DNA of 64,000 bases from Roseibacillus persicicus (GTDB lineage Bacteria; Verrucomicrobiota; Verrucomicrobiia; Verrucomicrobiales; Akkermansiaceae). The position numbers and the translations under genes are program-made. Shown here one piece after another: positions 26,695-34,627 of the stretch (position 1 is its first letter; each line of letters opens with the position of its first letter). The DNA is taken from contig NZ_BMXI01000017.1 in assembly GCF_014651675.1 (NCBI RefSeq), forward strand, positions 1-64,000, given 5' to 3'. The notes below the pieces were generated by a model. It made no database searches. It was not told the origin of the DNA and saw nothing but the letters and a program-made list of their open reading frames with translations.

Positions 26695-28041
26695 TTACTC
26701 GGTGTAAGCAGGGATACCGTGCTCGGCCACGTCGAGGCCTTCTGCTTCTTCTTCTTCGCTAACCCGGACACCCATGATGAGCTTGAGGATGAAGAAGAGA
26801 GCGAAGGAGAAGACGAACGCGAAAGCGTAGACTCCTACGATACCGATGAGCTGGGAAACGATGCTGAACTCGGTGTTGAAGAAGGCCAGGGAAAGCGTTC
26901 CCCAGATTCCGCAGATACCGTGAACCGAAATCGCACCCACTGGGTCGTCGATTTTGATCTTGTCGAAGAAGAGAATGGAGAAGACCACAATCACACCACC
27001 CACGGCACCCATGGCAACGGCGGCCCAAGGACCAACCACATCGGCTCCAGCAGTGATGCTGACAAGACCAGCGAGGATACCATTGAGAGCCATGGAGAAG
27101 TCAGGCTTCTTGAGGACAATCATCGAAGTGAAGATGGAAGTCAGGGCGCCAGCAGCTGCAGCAAGTGCGGTGGTGACGAACACGAGACCAAGAGGTCCGG
27201 GAGCTGCAGAGAGGACAGAACCTCCGTTGAAGCCGAACCATCCGAAGAAGAGGAGGAAGACACCGATAGCAGCGAGAGGCATGCTGTGACCGAGGATAGG
27301 CTTAACCCCAGCAGCGGTGTATTTGCCTTTGCGTGGTCCAAGAATGAGAACTGCGGCAAGAGCGGCAGCACCACCGAATCCGTGAACGACAGTCGAACCC
27401 GCGAAGTCCTTGAAAGGAACTTTGAGAGAGGAGAGCCAGCCGCCACCCCAGTGCCAAGAACCAGCAACGGTGTAACCAACAGCCACCAGGATGGTGGAGT
27501 AAATCATGAAGGTGCCGAGCTTGGCACGCTCTGCAATTGCACCAGAAACGATGGTCGCGGCGGTCGCGGCGAACATGGCTTGGAAGATGAAGTCACCGTA
27601 GGCAGTCATGGCCAGTGCGGTGCCGCCGTAGGCGAAAGTGTCGTTCTCGCCGCCACCCAGACCACTGATGGGTCCGTTGATGCCGAGGATGCCGGGAATC
27701 TGCCAGCTATCGACAGGGTAGTGAGTGTTGAAACCCATCAAGGCATAGGTCAGAAGACCGATGGAGATAATCCAGACGTTCTTAAAGAGAATGTTTACCG
27801 TGTTCTTCTTCTGGGTGAGTCCCGCTTCCAAAGTGGCGAAACCCAGGTGCATGATGAAAACCATCGCAGCAGCTATGCAGGTCCAGAGCATCGAGGTTGT
27901 GAAGAAGTCGAACGCGTAAGCGGCATCCCCTTGAGCCTCGACGAGTGCGACGTAGTCCGCATCTTGTTCTTGGCCGAAAGCCGTGCTCGCCATCGCAATC
28001 GGGGCTAGAAGCCACGGGAGTTTTGATCGTAGTGATATCAT
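26695..28041 (-). CDS. amt: Ammonium transporter (Amt/Mep/Rh family), copy 1
   Basis: 448 residues with a signal-like N-terminus (MISLRSKLPWLLAPIAMASTAFG) and about eleven membrane helices. Family motifs include HLGFATLEAGLTQKKNTVNILFKN, the pore-lining first His in DFAGSTVVHGFGGAAALAA, FGWFGFNGGS, and the second His in ISVHGICGIWGTLSL. It carries ammonium across the inner membrane. The C-terminal tail RVSEEEEAEGLDVAEHGIPAYTE is the regulatory tail that GlnK-type PII proteins contact; no glnK is adjacent. A sigma-54-type promoter lies upstream, pointing to nitrogen control. A second amt is divergent. Confidence 0.96.
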   Translation of the reverse strand: MISLRSKLPWLLAPIAMASTAFGQEQDADYVALVEAQGDAAYAFDFFTTSMLWTCIAAAMVFIMHLGFATLEAGLTQKKNTVNILFKNVWIISIGLLTYALMGFNTHYPVDSWQIPGILGINGPISGLGGGENDTFAYGGTALAMTAYGDFIFQAMFAATAATIVSGAIAERAKLGTFMIYSTILVAVGYTVAGSWHWGGGWLSSLKVPFKDFAGSTVVHGFGGAAALAAVLILGPRKGKYTAAGVKPILGHSMPLAAIGVFLLFFGWFGFNGGSVLSAAPGPLGLVFVTTALAAAAGALTSIFTSMIVLKKPDFSMALNGILAGLVSITAGADVVGPWAAVAMGAVGGVIVVFSILFFDKIKIDDPVGAISVHGICGIWGTLSLAFFNTEFSIVSQLIGIVGVYAFAFVFSFALFFILKLIMGVRVSEEEEAEGLDVAEHGIPAYTE

Positions 28042-28083
28042 GGTGTTATTTGACTGGATTTAATTGAGTCAAAACCAGAAAAA

Positions 28084-28098
28084 GCAGAGGCCGTGCCA
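28084..28098 (-). promoter_or_regulatory. Sigma-54-type -24/-12 promoter for amt
   Basis: On the minus strand the sequence TGGCACGGCCTCTGC has GG and GC dinucleotides with the obligatory 10-base spacing and a full TGGCAC -24 box; the -12 box is CTGC where TTGC is the consensus. It ends 42 bases before the amt ATG, leaving a normal leader. This fits nitrogen control by an NtrC-type activator. Confidence 0.7.
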
Positions 28099-28112
28099 AG
28101 TTTGAAAACTTG
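28097..28112. promoter_or_regulatory. Perfect palindrome overlapping the -24 box
   Basis: CAAGTTTGAAAACTTG is a 7-2-7 perfect inverted repeat that overlaps the first bases of the -24 element of the amt promoter and lies 84 bases upstream of the divergent amt. It has the form of an operator for a dimeric regulator; which protein binds is not known. Confidence 0.45.
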
Positions 28113-28195
28113 TCGCAGTTCATTAATAATCAGTCACAAATTGAGTTTCAATTGGTCTCAAAGCTTGAAATCTGCTCTTTTCGCTCCACCAAACC

Positions 28196-29500
28196 ATGAA
28201 CGAAATTAATACTTGGAAGAGGAATGGATGGCTGCTCGGAGCCTTTTTATTGGGAGCGGGAAGCCTGTCGGCACAGGAGGCAAGCCCCTCCCTCAATAGC
28301 GGCGATACCGCCTGGATGATCACCGCCACCGTGCTAGTGCTCTTCATGACTTTGCCGGGTCTCGCGCTTTTTTATGGAGGCTTGGTGAGGTCCAAGAATG
28401 TTCTCTCGGTGCTCATGCAGTGCTTTTCGGTGGCCTGTCTGGCTTCTTTAGTCTGGGTGGCGGTGGGCTACAGTTTGGCCTTCAGCGGTGGAAATGACTG
28501 GATCGGCAATTTGGACAAAGCCTTCTTGAAAGGGGTGGGGGTTGACAGTCTCTCGGGGGAAATTCCCGAGTCGGTCTTCATTATGTTTCAAATGACCTTC
28601 GCGATCATCACCCCCGGTCTGATTGTGGGAGCTCTGGTGGAGCGGATGAAGTTCTCGGCGGTGCTCCTGTTTTCCGCCCTTTGGTTAATCGTGGTCTATG
28701 CGCCTGCTGTGCACTGGGTGTGGGCGAGTGAGGGACTGATGTTCAAGTGGGGAGCTTTTGACTTGGCGGGCGGCATCGTCGTTCACGCCACTGCGGGGGT
28801 GTCTGCTCTTGTTTTGGCCAAGATGCTGGGGACCCGTACCGGATTTCCCAACAAACTGCAGCCGCCGCACAATCCCGGCATGGTCATGATTGGGGCTTCG
28901 ATGCTCTGGGTGGGCTGGTTCGGATTCAATGCCGGTAGTCAACTGGCGGCCAATGGTTCGGCGGGGATGACGATGCTGGTCACTCACCTTTCCGCCGCGA
29001 CGGCGTCCTTGACTTGGGCCGTTGTCGAGCGCTTGAAGACAGGGAAGTCCGGCCTCGTCGGAGTCGTCACTGGCATGGTGGCGGGAATGGCGACTATCAC
29101 TCCAGCCTCGGGTCATGTCGGGCCCATGGGGGCGATTCTGCTAGGTTTCCTTGCAGGGGTGATTTGTTACTTCATGTGCGGCCTGATTCGAAATGGGCTC
29201 AAAATCGACGACTCGCTCGATGTCTTTGCGGTCCATGGAGTGGGCGGGATTCTGGGCACGCTGCTGGTGGCCTTCCTCGGGCACGAAAGTCTGGGCGGCG
29301 TCGGTGGTGACTTCAATATGCTGGCTCAGTTTGGAGTGCAGGTGAAGTCTCTCGCGATCACCATCGTGTGGTCCTTGGTCGCTACGGTGGCGATTGTGTT
29401 TATCGTCAAAAAGGTCACCGGGCTGCGGGTTTCTGACGAAGCCGAGCAGAACGGACTCGACTTCGAGGAGCATGGCGAGGCCGCCTACACCCTCGACTAG
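28196..29500 (+). CDS. amtB: Ammonium transporter (Amt/Mep/Rh family), copy 2
   Basis: 434 residues with a signal peptide (to about residue 26, SLSA) and eleven predicted membrane helices. Closer to the AmtB group than copy 1: GLALFYGGLVRSKNVLSVLMQ at the first helix, MFQMTFAIITPGLIVGALVERMKFSA, first pore His in GGIVVHATAGVSALVLA, WVGWFGFNAGSQLAA, and second pore His in VFAVHGVGGILGTLL. The C-terminal tail (GLRVSDEAEQNGLDFEEHGEAAYTLD) is the PII contact region. Transcribed divergently from copy 1 across a 154-base shared control region; I see no clear sigma-54 site in this direction. A terminator follows. Confidence 0.96.
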   Translation: MNEINTWKRNGWLLGAFLLGAGSLSAQEASPSLNSGDTAWMITATVLVLFMTLPGLALFYGGLVRSKNVLSVLMQCFSVACLASLVWVAVGYSLAFSGGNDWIGNLDKAFLKGVGVDSLSGEIPESVFIMFQMTFAIITPGLIVGALVERMKFSAVLLFSALWLIVVYAPAVHWVWASEGLMFKWGAFDLAGGIVVHATAGVSALVLAKMLGTRTGFPNKLQPPHNPGMVMIGASMLWVGWFGFNAGSQLAANGSAGMTMLVTHLSAATASLTWAVVERLKTGKSGLVGVVTGMVAGMATITPASGHVGPMGAILLGFLAGVICYFMCGLIRNGLKIDDSLDVFAVHGVGGILGTLLVAFLGHESLGGVGGDFNMLAQFGVQVKSLAITIVWSLVATVAIVFIVKKVTGLRVSDEAEQNGLDFEEHGEAAYTLD

Positions 29501-29532
29501 AGAAGCCTCCTAGAGACTCGTTTCAATAAAAA

Positions 29533-29560
29533 AGCCCTCCGTCACTGGAGGGCTTTTTTT
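29533..29560 (+). terminator. Bidirectional terminator between amtB and sodN
   Basis: Stem AGCCCTCC (29533-29540) and GGAGGGCT (29547-29554) around a 6-base loop, followed by T residues to 29560 and preceded by a run of A residues, so it can end transcription from both sides. It follows the amtB stop by 32 bases and the convergent sodN stop by 27. Confidence 0.9.
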
Positions 29561-29587
29561 GTGGAAAGGTTTTGGAAGCGGGGCGTT

Positions 29588-30052
29588 TTATTTCGCCTCT
29601 TCTTTGGTGCCGAATTCCTTCTCGAAGTCGTGGAGAAGGTCGTGAAGCTTTTGCACCTCGGCAGCGTCGGTGGACTGCTTGCACTTCATGGCGGTGACGA
29701 TGATGCTGTGGCAGAGGCGGAGCTTTTCGTGATAGGCCTCGGCCTCGGCATCGATGGTGGTAGGCTTCAGGCGCTGGGCGAGGAAGTAGTTGAGAACCTT
29801 GTCTTGGATGGACTGGGCGTGCGACTCCTTGTTCATGATCCAACGGGTGAGCTGGTGCGCGTTGGCGGAGGGGTCTTTCTGGAGCTCGATAATGGTTTTG
29901 CTAGCCTTCTCGATAGTGACGAAGTCCGTGTGCATGGACTGGATGACATTGTTGTCATCATAGATTCCGCAAGGGATCTGGCAGTGGGCTCCGACCTGTG
30001 AAGAAGAGAGAAGAGCGAGGCCGGCGAGTGTTCCTAGGATTGCTTTTTTCAT
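29588..30052 (-). CDS. sodN: Nickel superoxide dismutase with Sec-type signal peptide
   Basis: 154 residues. After a typical signal peptide (MKKAILGTLAGLALLSSSQVGA) the mature protein would begin H23-C24-Q-I-P-C28-G-I-Y31, the nickel-hook motif HCxxPCxxY of Ni-SOD, with His-1, Cys-2 and Cys-6 as metal ligands. The rest is the family's four-helix bundle (FVTIEKASKTIIELQKD, HQLTRWIMNKESHAQSIQDKVLNYFLAQRLKP). In Streptomyces and cyanobacteria the short leader is removed by SodX; no sodX is seen here, and an ordinary signal peptidase could expose His-1, placing the enzyme in the periplasm. It removes superoxide. Confidence 0.93.
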   Translation of the reverse strand: MKKAILGTLAGLALLSSSQVGAHCQIPCGIYDDNNVIQSMHTDFVTIEKASKTIIELQKDPSANAHQLTRWIMNKESHAQSIQDKVLNYFLAQRLKPTTIDAEAEAYHEKLRLCHSIIVTAMKCKQSTDAAEVQKLHDLLHDFEKEFGTKEEAK

Positions 30053-30139
30053 GACTCGGCCAATCTAAGTCTCCTCCGTTAGGATGCAAGCGAGTCTTTG
30101 AGTCTGCAGCGCAACTTTTTCTGCTGTTAGAGAGGAGGT

Positions 30140-31261
30140 CTACAGTGCCGCGATGAGCAGGGAAAAGAAGTCGACCCCGTCCTCCAAGTCGCTCACGCGT
30201 ATGAATTCGTCGGCCGTGTGGGCCTGGTCGATGGAGCCGGGCCCGATGCAAACTGCTGGAAGGCCGGCGTCATTGAGATGGGCCGCATCCGAGAACCAGG
30301 GAGCACCCACCAGTTTGCTCCCGGGCAGGGCGGTCGCGAATTTTTGCAGCCAGGGATGGTCTGCTTTGACCTCCATGGGAGGGGCTTCGCTGGCGTCGGT
30401 GATGGTGAGGGGAAGCTTGAATTCCGCAATCATTTGCTCCAGCAACTGTTTGGCTCCACCGGCTTGTGCGAGGTCGGGGGTGAAGCGGATGTCGAGAGTG
30501 GCGGCCGCGAAGTCAGGCACGATGTTAGGGCTGCTGCCGCCCGTGATGGTGCCGATATTGAGCGTGGAATGCTCGAGGATGGGGTGGGTGTATGTGGTCA
30601 GCCGGTTGGTGAGCTTGCGATTGAGAAGATCGAGCGAGGCAGTGAGTTTGAGAATGGCATTTTCGCCCAAGTGTGGCTGCGAGGCGTGCGTCGCTTTGCC
30701 GGTGGTTTCCACCGTGGCCCAGAGCGAACCCTTGGTCACGTGGACGAAGTCGAGCGAAGTCGGCTCGCCCACCAGCGCGAATTCATACTCACCCGCATGA
30801 TGTTTGGCGAAATGTTTGGAGCCCGGTTGATGGGATTCCTCGCCCATAAAGCCCACGAAGTCCACCGCGACCGGGAGGTCGGCCAGGCGGTCATTGTTTT
30901 GGAAAAGAGCAAAGAGCATGGCGGCCATCGGGCCCTTGGTGTCGGAGGTGCCGCGCCCCCAGATCTTTCCATCGCGAATCTCGGCTGCGAAAGGATCGAC
31001 CGTCATGCCGTCGATTGCGACGGTGTCGAGGTGGGGGCCGAGAAGGATACGGGGTCGGTCCGTGGGGCCGGGGGCGCGCGCGATGAGATTGGGGCGGCCT
31101 GGCAGAATCTCCTCCAGCGTCACGGTAAAGCCCCATGAACTCAGCAAGGGAGCCAAAAAGTCTGCCATCGCCTTTTCGCCGGAATAGGGGGAATCCGGAA
31201 CGGCGTCGGGATTGACCGACGGGACGCGAACGAGGTCTTGCAGAAGAGTGGTAACGGTCAT
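30140..31261 (-). CDS. M20-family deacylase (ArgE/DapE-like)
   Basis: 373 residues of the M20 metallopeptidase family. Metal-binding residues lie in ILLGPHLDTVA (His, Asp), GRGTSDTKGPMAAML (Asp), FMGEESHQPGSK (catalytic Glu) and GEPTSLDFVHVTKG (Glu), with a C-terminal His in DQAHTADEFI. The dimerisation domain sits between (KATHASQPHLGENAI). Candidates are N-acetylornithine deacetylase or succinyl-diaminopimelate desuccinylase; sequence alone does not choose. It is upstream of sodN on the same strand. Confidence 0.85.
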   Translation of the reverse strand: MTVTTLLQDLVRVPSVNPDAVPDSPYSGEKAMADFLAPLLSSWGFTVTLEEILPGRPNLIARAPGPTDRPRILLGPHLDTVAIDGMTVDPFAAEIRDGKIWGRGTSDTKGPMAAMLFALFQNNDRLADLPVAVDFVGFMGEESHQPGSKHFAKHHAGEYEFALVGEPTSLDFVHVTKGSLWATVETTGKATHASQPHLGENAILKLTASLDLLNRKLTNRLTTYTHPILEHSTLNIGTITGGSSPNIVPDFAAATLDIRFTPDLAQAGGAKQLLEQMIAEFKLPLTITDASEAPPMEVKADHPWLQKFATALPGSKLVGAPWFSDAAHLNDAGLPAVCIGPGSIDQAHTADEFIRVSDLEDGVDFFSLLIAAL

Positions 31262-31311
31262 GGGAGGAGGAGAAAGAAGGCGGAGCAGACGCTAGGCCAT
31301 GGCGTCTTTCC

Positions 31312-31603
31312 CTATGGGGCTTCGCAGTATTTTTCCAGCCAATTCGCGTAGTCCTGCTGAGTCAAAGTGCTGGCTGCAAGTCCAAGGGTATGGGTGACCG
31401 CTTCAACCTCGGGGGCTTGTAGGGCTTGACCATTCATTCTGAGGAAAACGTAAGCAGCCATGAATCCTGTGCGCTTGTTGCCGTCTGCGAAAGGATGGTT
31501 CTTAACGATGCCGTGAGCGTAGCTGGCGGCTAACTGAAACAGATTGGCTTTCTCGTAATGAAAAAGCTGCTGAGGTTGCCCCAGAAAAATGTGGTTCGGT
31601 CAT
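31312..31603 (-). pseudogene. Decayed Doc/Fic-type toxin gene
   Basis: An ATG at 31603 overlaps the antitoxin stop (ATGA) and encodes MTEPHF, the usual Doc start. After a few codons that frame becomes nonsense and stops within about 35 codons. A different frame then encodes the C-terminal two-thirds of Doc: QPQQLFHYEKANLFQLAASY, the Fic motif HPFADGNKRTG, and the end LTQQDYANWLEKYCEAP before TAG at 31312. About 40 residues between the two parts (the LGLLESALA region) are missing. This is a deletion with a frameshift. The Fic loop is intact but has no start, so toxin is probably not made. Confidence 0.8.
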
Positions 31604-31830
31604 TTGGCTAATTCATTGAGAGCGTTGCGATACTGGTCCAAGCCTTCTTCCGTGAGCTTCACAATTTGTTCAAGGTCCGAACTACTCTGATTGATTGTTA
31701 CCGAACCCTCCCCACTGTCAGTGAGGTAGACGGTTGTGCCTTCCTTGCCATTGAGCTGTTGCAAAGCTTCCGTCGGTAAAATGATACCTAGCGAATCACC
31801 TACTTTCTGGATTTGGGCCTCGATATTCAT
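31600..31830 (-). CDS. AbrB/MazE-type antitoxin
   Basis: 76 residues, start MNIEAQIQKVGDSLGIILPTEAL, a SpoVT/AbrB-type swapped-hairpin DNA-binding domain, with an acidic C-terminal helix (DLEQIVKLTEEGLDQYRNALNELAK) that would bind the toxin. This is the common antitoxin partner of Doc toxins. Its stop overlaps the ATG of the broken toxin gene. With the toxin decayed it may still act as a regulator or an anti-addiction antitoxin. Confidence 0.85.
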   Translation of the reverse strand: MNIEAQIQKVGDSLGIILPTEALQQLNGKEGTTVYLTDSGEGSVTINQSSSDLEQIVKLTEEGLDQYRNALNELAK

Positions 31831-31935
31831 GTATACACAAGTTCGTAGTTGAAGACTGTCGATTCAGTGAAGGGAAAGGCTTGAGGATAGCGAGATAGCT
31901 GAGGCGGGGGACAAGAAAGTCCGGTCCGGTTGTTA

Positions 31936-32778
31936 CTACGAGCGTTCGATTGTGGGGAGCAACTCGTCCACCGCCGAGAGGAAGCTGGGAAATTCAGGGT
32001 TCCATCCCGTGGCCTGGAGCTTGTGGTTGGAGACCGCTTTGTGGGTCCAGCCACGTTTGGAATTGGGGTTGGGAGGCGCGGTTGGGGGGAGGGGGAGCTT
32101 GAGCTTGTCCGCGAGTTGCTGATAGGTCGCTAGCTGGCTGGTGGGCTCGTTGTCGCTGACGTTGTAGAGTCCGGATTTCTCCTTCTCGATGAGATGAAGA
32201 ATGGCGCGGGCGGCATCGTCGCGGTGGATTTGATTGAGGATCCGGATCCCCAGGCCGGCAGTGGTTTCCTCCAAGGTGGCTTCTCCGCTTAGAAATCGTT
32301 TCAGGATCACACTGCGATGCGGGCCGTAGATGCCAGAGAGCCGTAACGAGGTTCCCCCTGCTGCGAGGACGGTTTTTTCCGCTTCGAGAAGAATGGTTGA
32401 GGTCGCGGTGTGACCGGCGAGCGGGCTCTCTTCATCGACGGTGCTGCCATCGGTCTGGCGATAGACCGAGGTCGACGAGATGAAGGTGAGTTTGGCCTCG
32501 GAAAAGGTCTCGAGGAGGCAGTTTGTGCCTTCGAGAAAGACCTTCCGGTAGGCGTCCGGACCGCCGCGACCAGAGGAGGCGCTGGCGAGAATGTGGGTGG
32601 GGGGAGAAACGTTCTTGGCCAGAGTCAGGAGGGCGGCCGGGTCGGTGAAGTCGACGCCGTGGTCCGAGCCTTCGCCCGACTTGGACAAGGTGATGACTTC
32701 CCAATTGCGTGCACGTGCTTGTTCGCAAACAGCCTGTCCGAGGTAACCGTTTCCGGCAATGAGGAGGGTGGGATTCAT
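31936..32778 (-). CDS. NAD-dependent epimerase/dehydratase (atypical extended SDR)
   Basis: 280 residues with the Rossmann motif LLIAGNGYLGQAV, a SSTSVY strand, and a DDAARAILHLIEK segment as in extended SDR proteins. The usual catalytic YxxxK is not evident (the region reads ATSTILLEAEKTV), so it may be an atypical member binding NAD(P) without classic chemistry. It lies 8 bases downstream of the amidase gene, suggesting one transcript. Substrate unknown. Confidence 0.75.
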   Translation of the reverse strand: MNPTLLIAGNGYLGQAVCEQARARNWEVITLSKSGEGSDHGVDFTDPAALLTLAKNVSPPTHILASASSGRGGPDAYRKVFLEGTNCLLETFSEAKLTFISSTSVYRQTDGSTVDEESPLAGHTATSTILLEAEKTVLAAGGTSLRLSGIYGPHRSVILKRFLSGEATLEETTAGLGIRILNQIHRDDAARAILHLIEKEKSGLYNVSDNEPTSQLATYQQLADKLKLPLPPTAPPNPNSKRGWTHKAVSNHKLQATGWNPEFPSFLSAVDELLPTIERS

Positions 32779-32786
32779 GGGGGCAA

Positions 32787-34001
32787 TCAGTGAGGAGGAT
32801 TGGTGTAGAATTCGGTGAAGCCATTGGCCACGGCTTGGGCATACTCCCGCACGAGAGAGCGTCGCTTGACCCCGTCGATTTCGCGGAAACCTTCGTAGTC
32901 ACCCAGCTGAACACGATCATAGACCTCGCGATGATTCATCACGTAGGGTTCCAGGAAAATGGTGGGAGCTTCGTAGATTCGGTTCGCCAGGAGGTTGCGG
33001 GCAAAGATGGGCCGGGTGGCATCGACCTGAATCGCAGGCGCTGCGGGAGTGTATTGAAAAGGCACCAATCCCGTGTCGCGAAGAAAGACGTCGGAGATGG
33101 TCTGGGCCAGTGGCAGGGCCCGACGGGTTGTCCGGTTGAGCAGGTGGCGCATCATCTCGAAGCGTTGGTCGTCCAAAGCGAGCTCCTCCGCCATGTAAGC
33201 GCCATGGAGGAGGACGTGGAAATGGTTTCTTTCCGCCCAAGGGTTCTCCTCGTCATTCCACGCCTCGGCATTGTAGTGGAGGCACAGAACGAGGTCGGGC
33301 TGAATGACTTCGTTCACCAACTCGCCGCGAGCTCGAATCTCGGCCGTGCGGTAGAAGATTTTTTCGGCCATTAGCCGGTCGGGGAAATCGGGAAGAAAGT
33401 CCTCGGGGCGACTTTGGGTGACGGGCTCGTTGGTCTCCCGAACAAGGGTCACCTTGGCCCCCATTTCTTCCAGCAAAGGCTTGAGATGGAGCGCGGTGGC
33501 CAGGGCCAGTTCACCCTCGCGAACGGGCATTTGATCAGGGTCGTCGCCGAACGGGGCAAAGTTGCGTTGCTCGAGCACCGCGTAGTCCCCGCCGATGTGT
33601 CCCGGGTCGATGGCGATGTGCATCTGGTCCAAGGGGGGCAGGGAATTGGGTTCCTGGGGTTGTTCGGGGAAAGGGAGGCGGGTGAAGCCGCCGTCGGGGC
33701 CGTGATGGTGGCGCACGACCACGCTCTCGTCTTCGACCTTGATGGAGCTTTGCCAAGAATTCGGCAGGGCAAAGATTCCCACTAAGTCGGACATGAATTC
33801 CGTGCTGGAAAGCTGGTTGTCGATGGTCTCAAGGGCGCTCCAATCAGGAGTTTCCGCCAGGGAAGAAAGGGCCGGGCCAGTGGGCAGCGTCGGCGGCGGG
33901 GTGGGAGCCGGTGGCGTGGGCGTGTCCTTTGGCAAAAGGAAAAAGATGAGACCCGCGACGAAGAGGGCGAGAGCGAGCAGAAGTGGGAAGTAGCGACGCA
34001 T
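32787..34001 (-). CDS. N-acetylmuramoyl-L-alanine amidase (amidase_3), membrane-anchored
   Basis: 404 residues. A membrane anchor lies at about 5-23 (FPLLLALALFVAGLIFFLL), followed by a proline/threonine-rich linker (24-45). The zinc amidase domain has H135 in AIDPGHIGG, E162 in VREGELALATALHL, H242 in LCLHYNAE, and a late Glu in TIFLEPYVMNH. It hydrolyses the amide between N-acetylmuramic acid and L-alanine in peptidoglycan, in the periplasm. Probably acts in cell division or wall recycling. Confidence 0.88.
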   Translation of the reverse strand: MRRYFPLLLALALFVAGLIFFLLPKDTPTPPAPTPPPTLPTGPALSSLAETPDWSALETIDNQLSSTEFMSDLVGIFALPNSWQSSIKVEDESVVVRHHHGPDGGFTRLPFPEQPQEPNSLPPLDQMHIAIDPGHIGGDYAVLEQRNFAPFGDDPDQMPVREGELALATALHLKPLLEEMGAKVTLVRETNEPVTQSRPEDFLPDFPDRLMAEKIFYRTAEIRARGELVNEVIQPDLVLCLHYNAEAWNDEENPWAERNHFHVLLHGAYMAEELALDDQRFEMMRHLLNRTTRRALPLAQTISDVFLRDTGLVPFQYTPAAPAIQVDATRPIFARNLLANRIYEAPTIFLEPYVMNHREVYDRVQLGDYEGFREIDGVKRRSLVREYAQAVANGFTEFYTNPPH

Positions 34002-34068
34002 AGGAAGTTGCGTCGCACTCTAACGTGGCCTGCGTCAATTGCGAGGGGAGAACCGCGCCAGCTTTGCC

Positions 34069-34572
34069 TTACTTCTTGCGATTCGGCAGCCGCTTTCCTT
34101 CCAGTCGGGCTTGGATTAGATTCGGGCACTGGCCCTTGGTGCGCAGCTGGTCGCAGGAGGCCTCGATGCGGAGGGATTGTTTGACGGGGCGGAAGCCCAG
34201 TCGCCGGGTCAGGCAGTCGTTGAGAACCTCCAGATGATCGTCTTCGAACTCCAGCACTTTGCCGCAGTCGATGCAGACCAGATGATTGTGCGTGGGACGG
34301 TCGAGAAAGTTGGGGTCGTAGGTTGTCTGTCCGTCCCCCAGATCGATTTCGTGAAGGAGGTCCGCCTCGGTTAATAAAGAGAGAGTGCGATAGAGAGTGG
34401 CACGCGAGGCCGAGGAACCCTTTTTCCGGAACCGGTCGAAAAGCTCCTCGGCGGTGAAGTGATCTTCAGAGGCAAAAATGAGCTCCACAATGGCATCGCG
34501 CTGCGCGGTTTGGCGCAGCCCTTTGGAACGGATAAAGGCATCGAGTTTTTCTCGGACGGCAGGAGGCATCAT
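34069..34572 (-). CDS. Fur-family metal-responsive repressor
   Basis: 167 residues from the double ATG at 34572/34569; an upstream frame to 34683 lacks homology and is not used. N-terminal winged helix: LRQTAQRDAIVELIFASEDHFTAEELFDRFRKKGSSASRATLYRTLSLL. Metal-binding part: THNHLVCIDCGKVLEFEDD, with C100 and C103 of a structural zinc site and a second Cys pair near the end (C140, C149). It could be Fur, Zur or PerR; the residues do not decide. Divergent from the lipoprotein gene; the spacer holds TCAATAATTGA (34585-34595), a near-perfect inverted repeat that may be its operator. Confidence 0.9.
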   Translation of the reverse strand: MMPPAVREKLDAFIRSKGLRQTAQRDAIVELIFASEDHFTAEELFDRFRKKGSSASRATLYRTLSLLTEADLLHEIDLGDGQTTYDPNFLDRPTHNHLVCIDCGKVLEFEDDHLEVLNDCLTRRLGFRPVKQSLRIEASCDQLRTKGQCPNLIQARLEGKRLPNRKK

Positions 34573-34627
34573 CGTGATGCCCCAATCAATAATTGAGGAA
34601 TTCCAGATTGGGAAGGAAGATTGCCCC

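Noticed and set aside
26719-28008. Plus-strand open frame of 429 codons opposite amt
   Set aside because: Extreme Glu/Asp/Ser composition produced by reading a membrane protein gene backwards; amt is unmistakable on the other strand.
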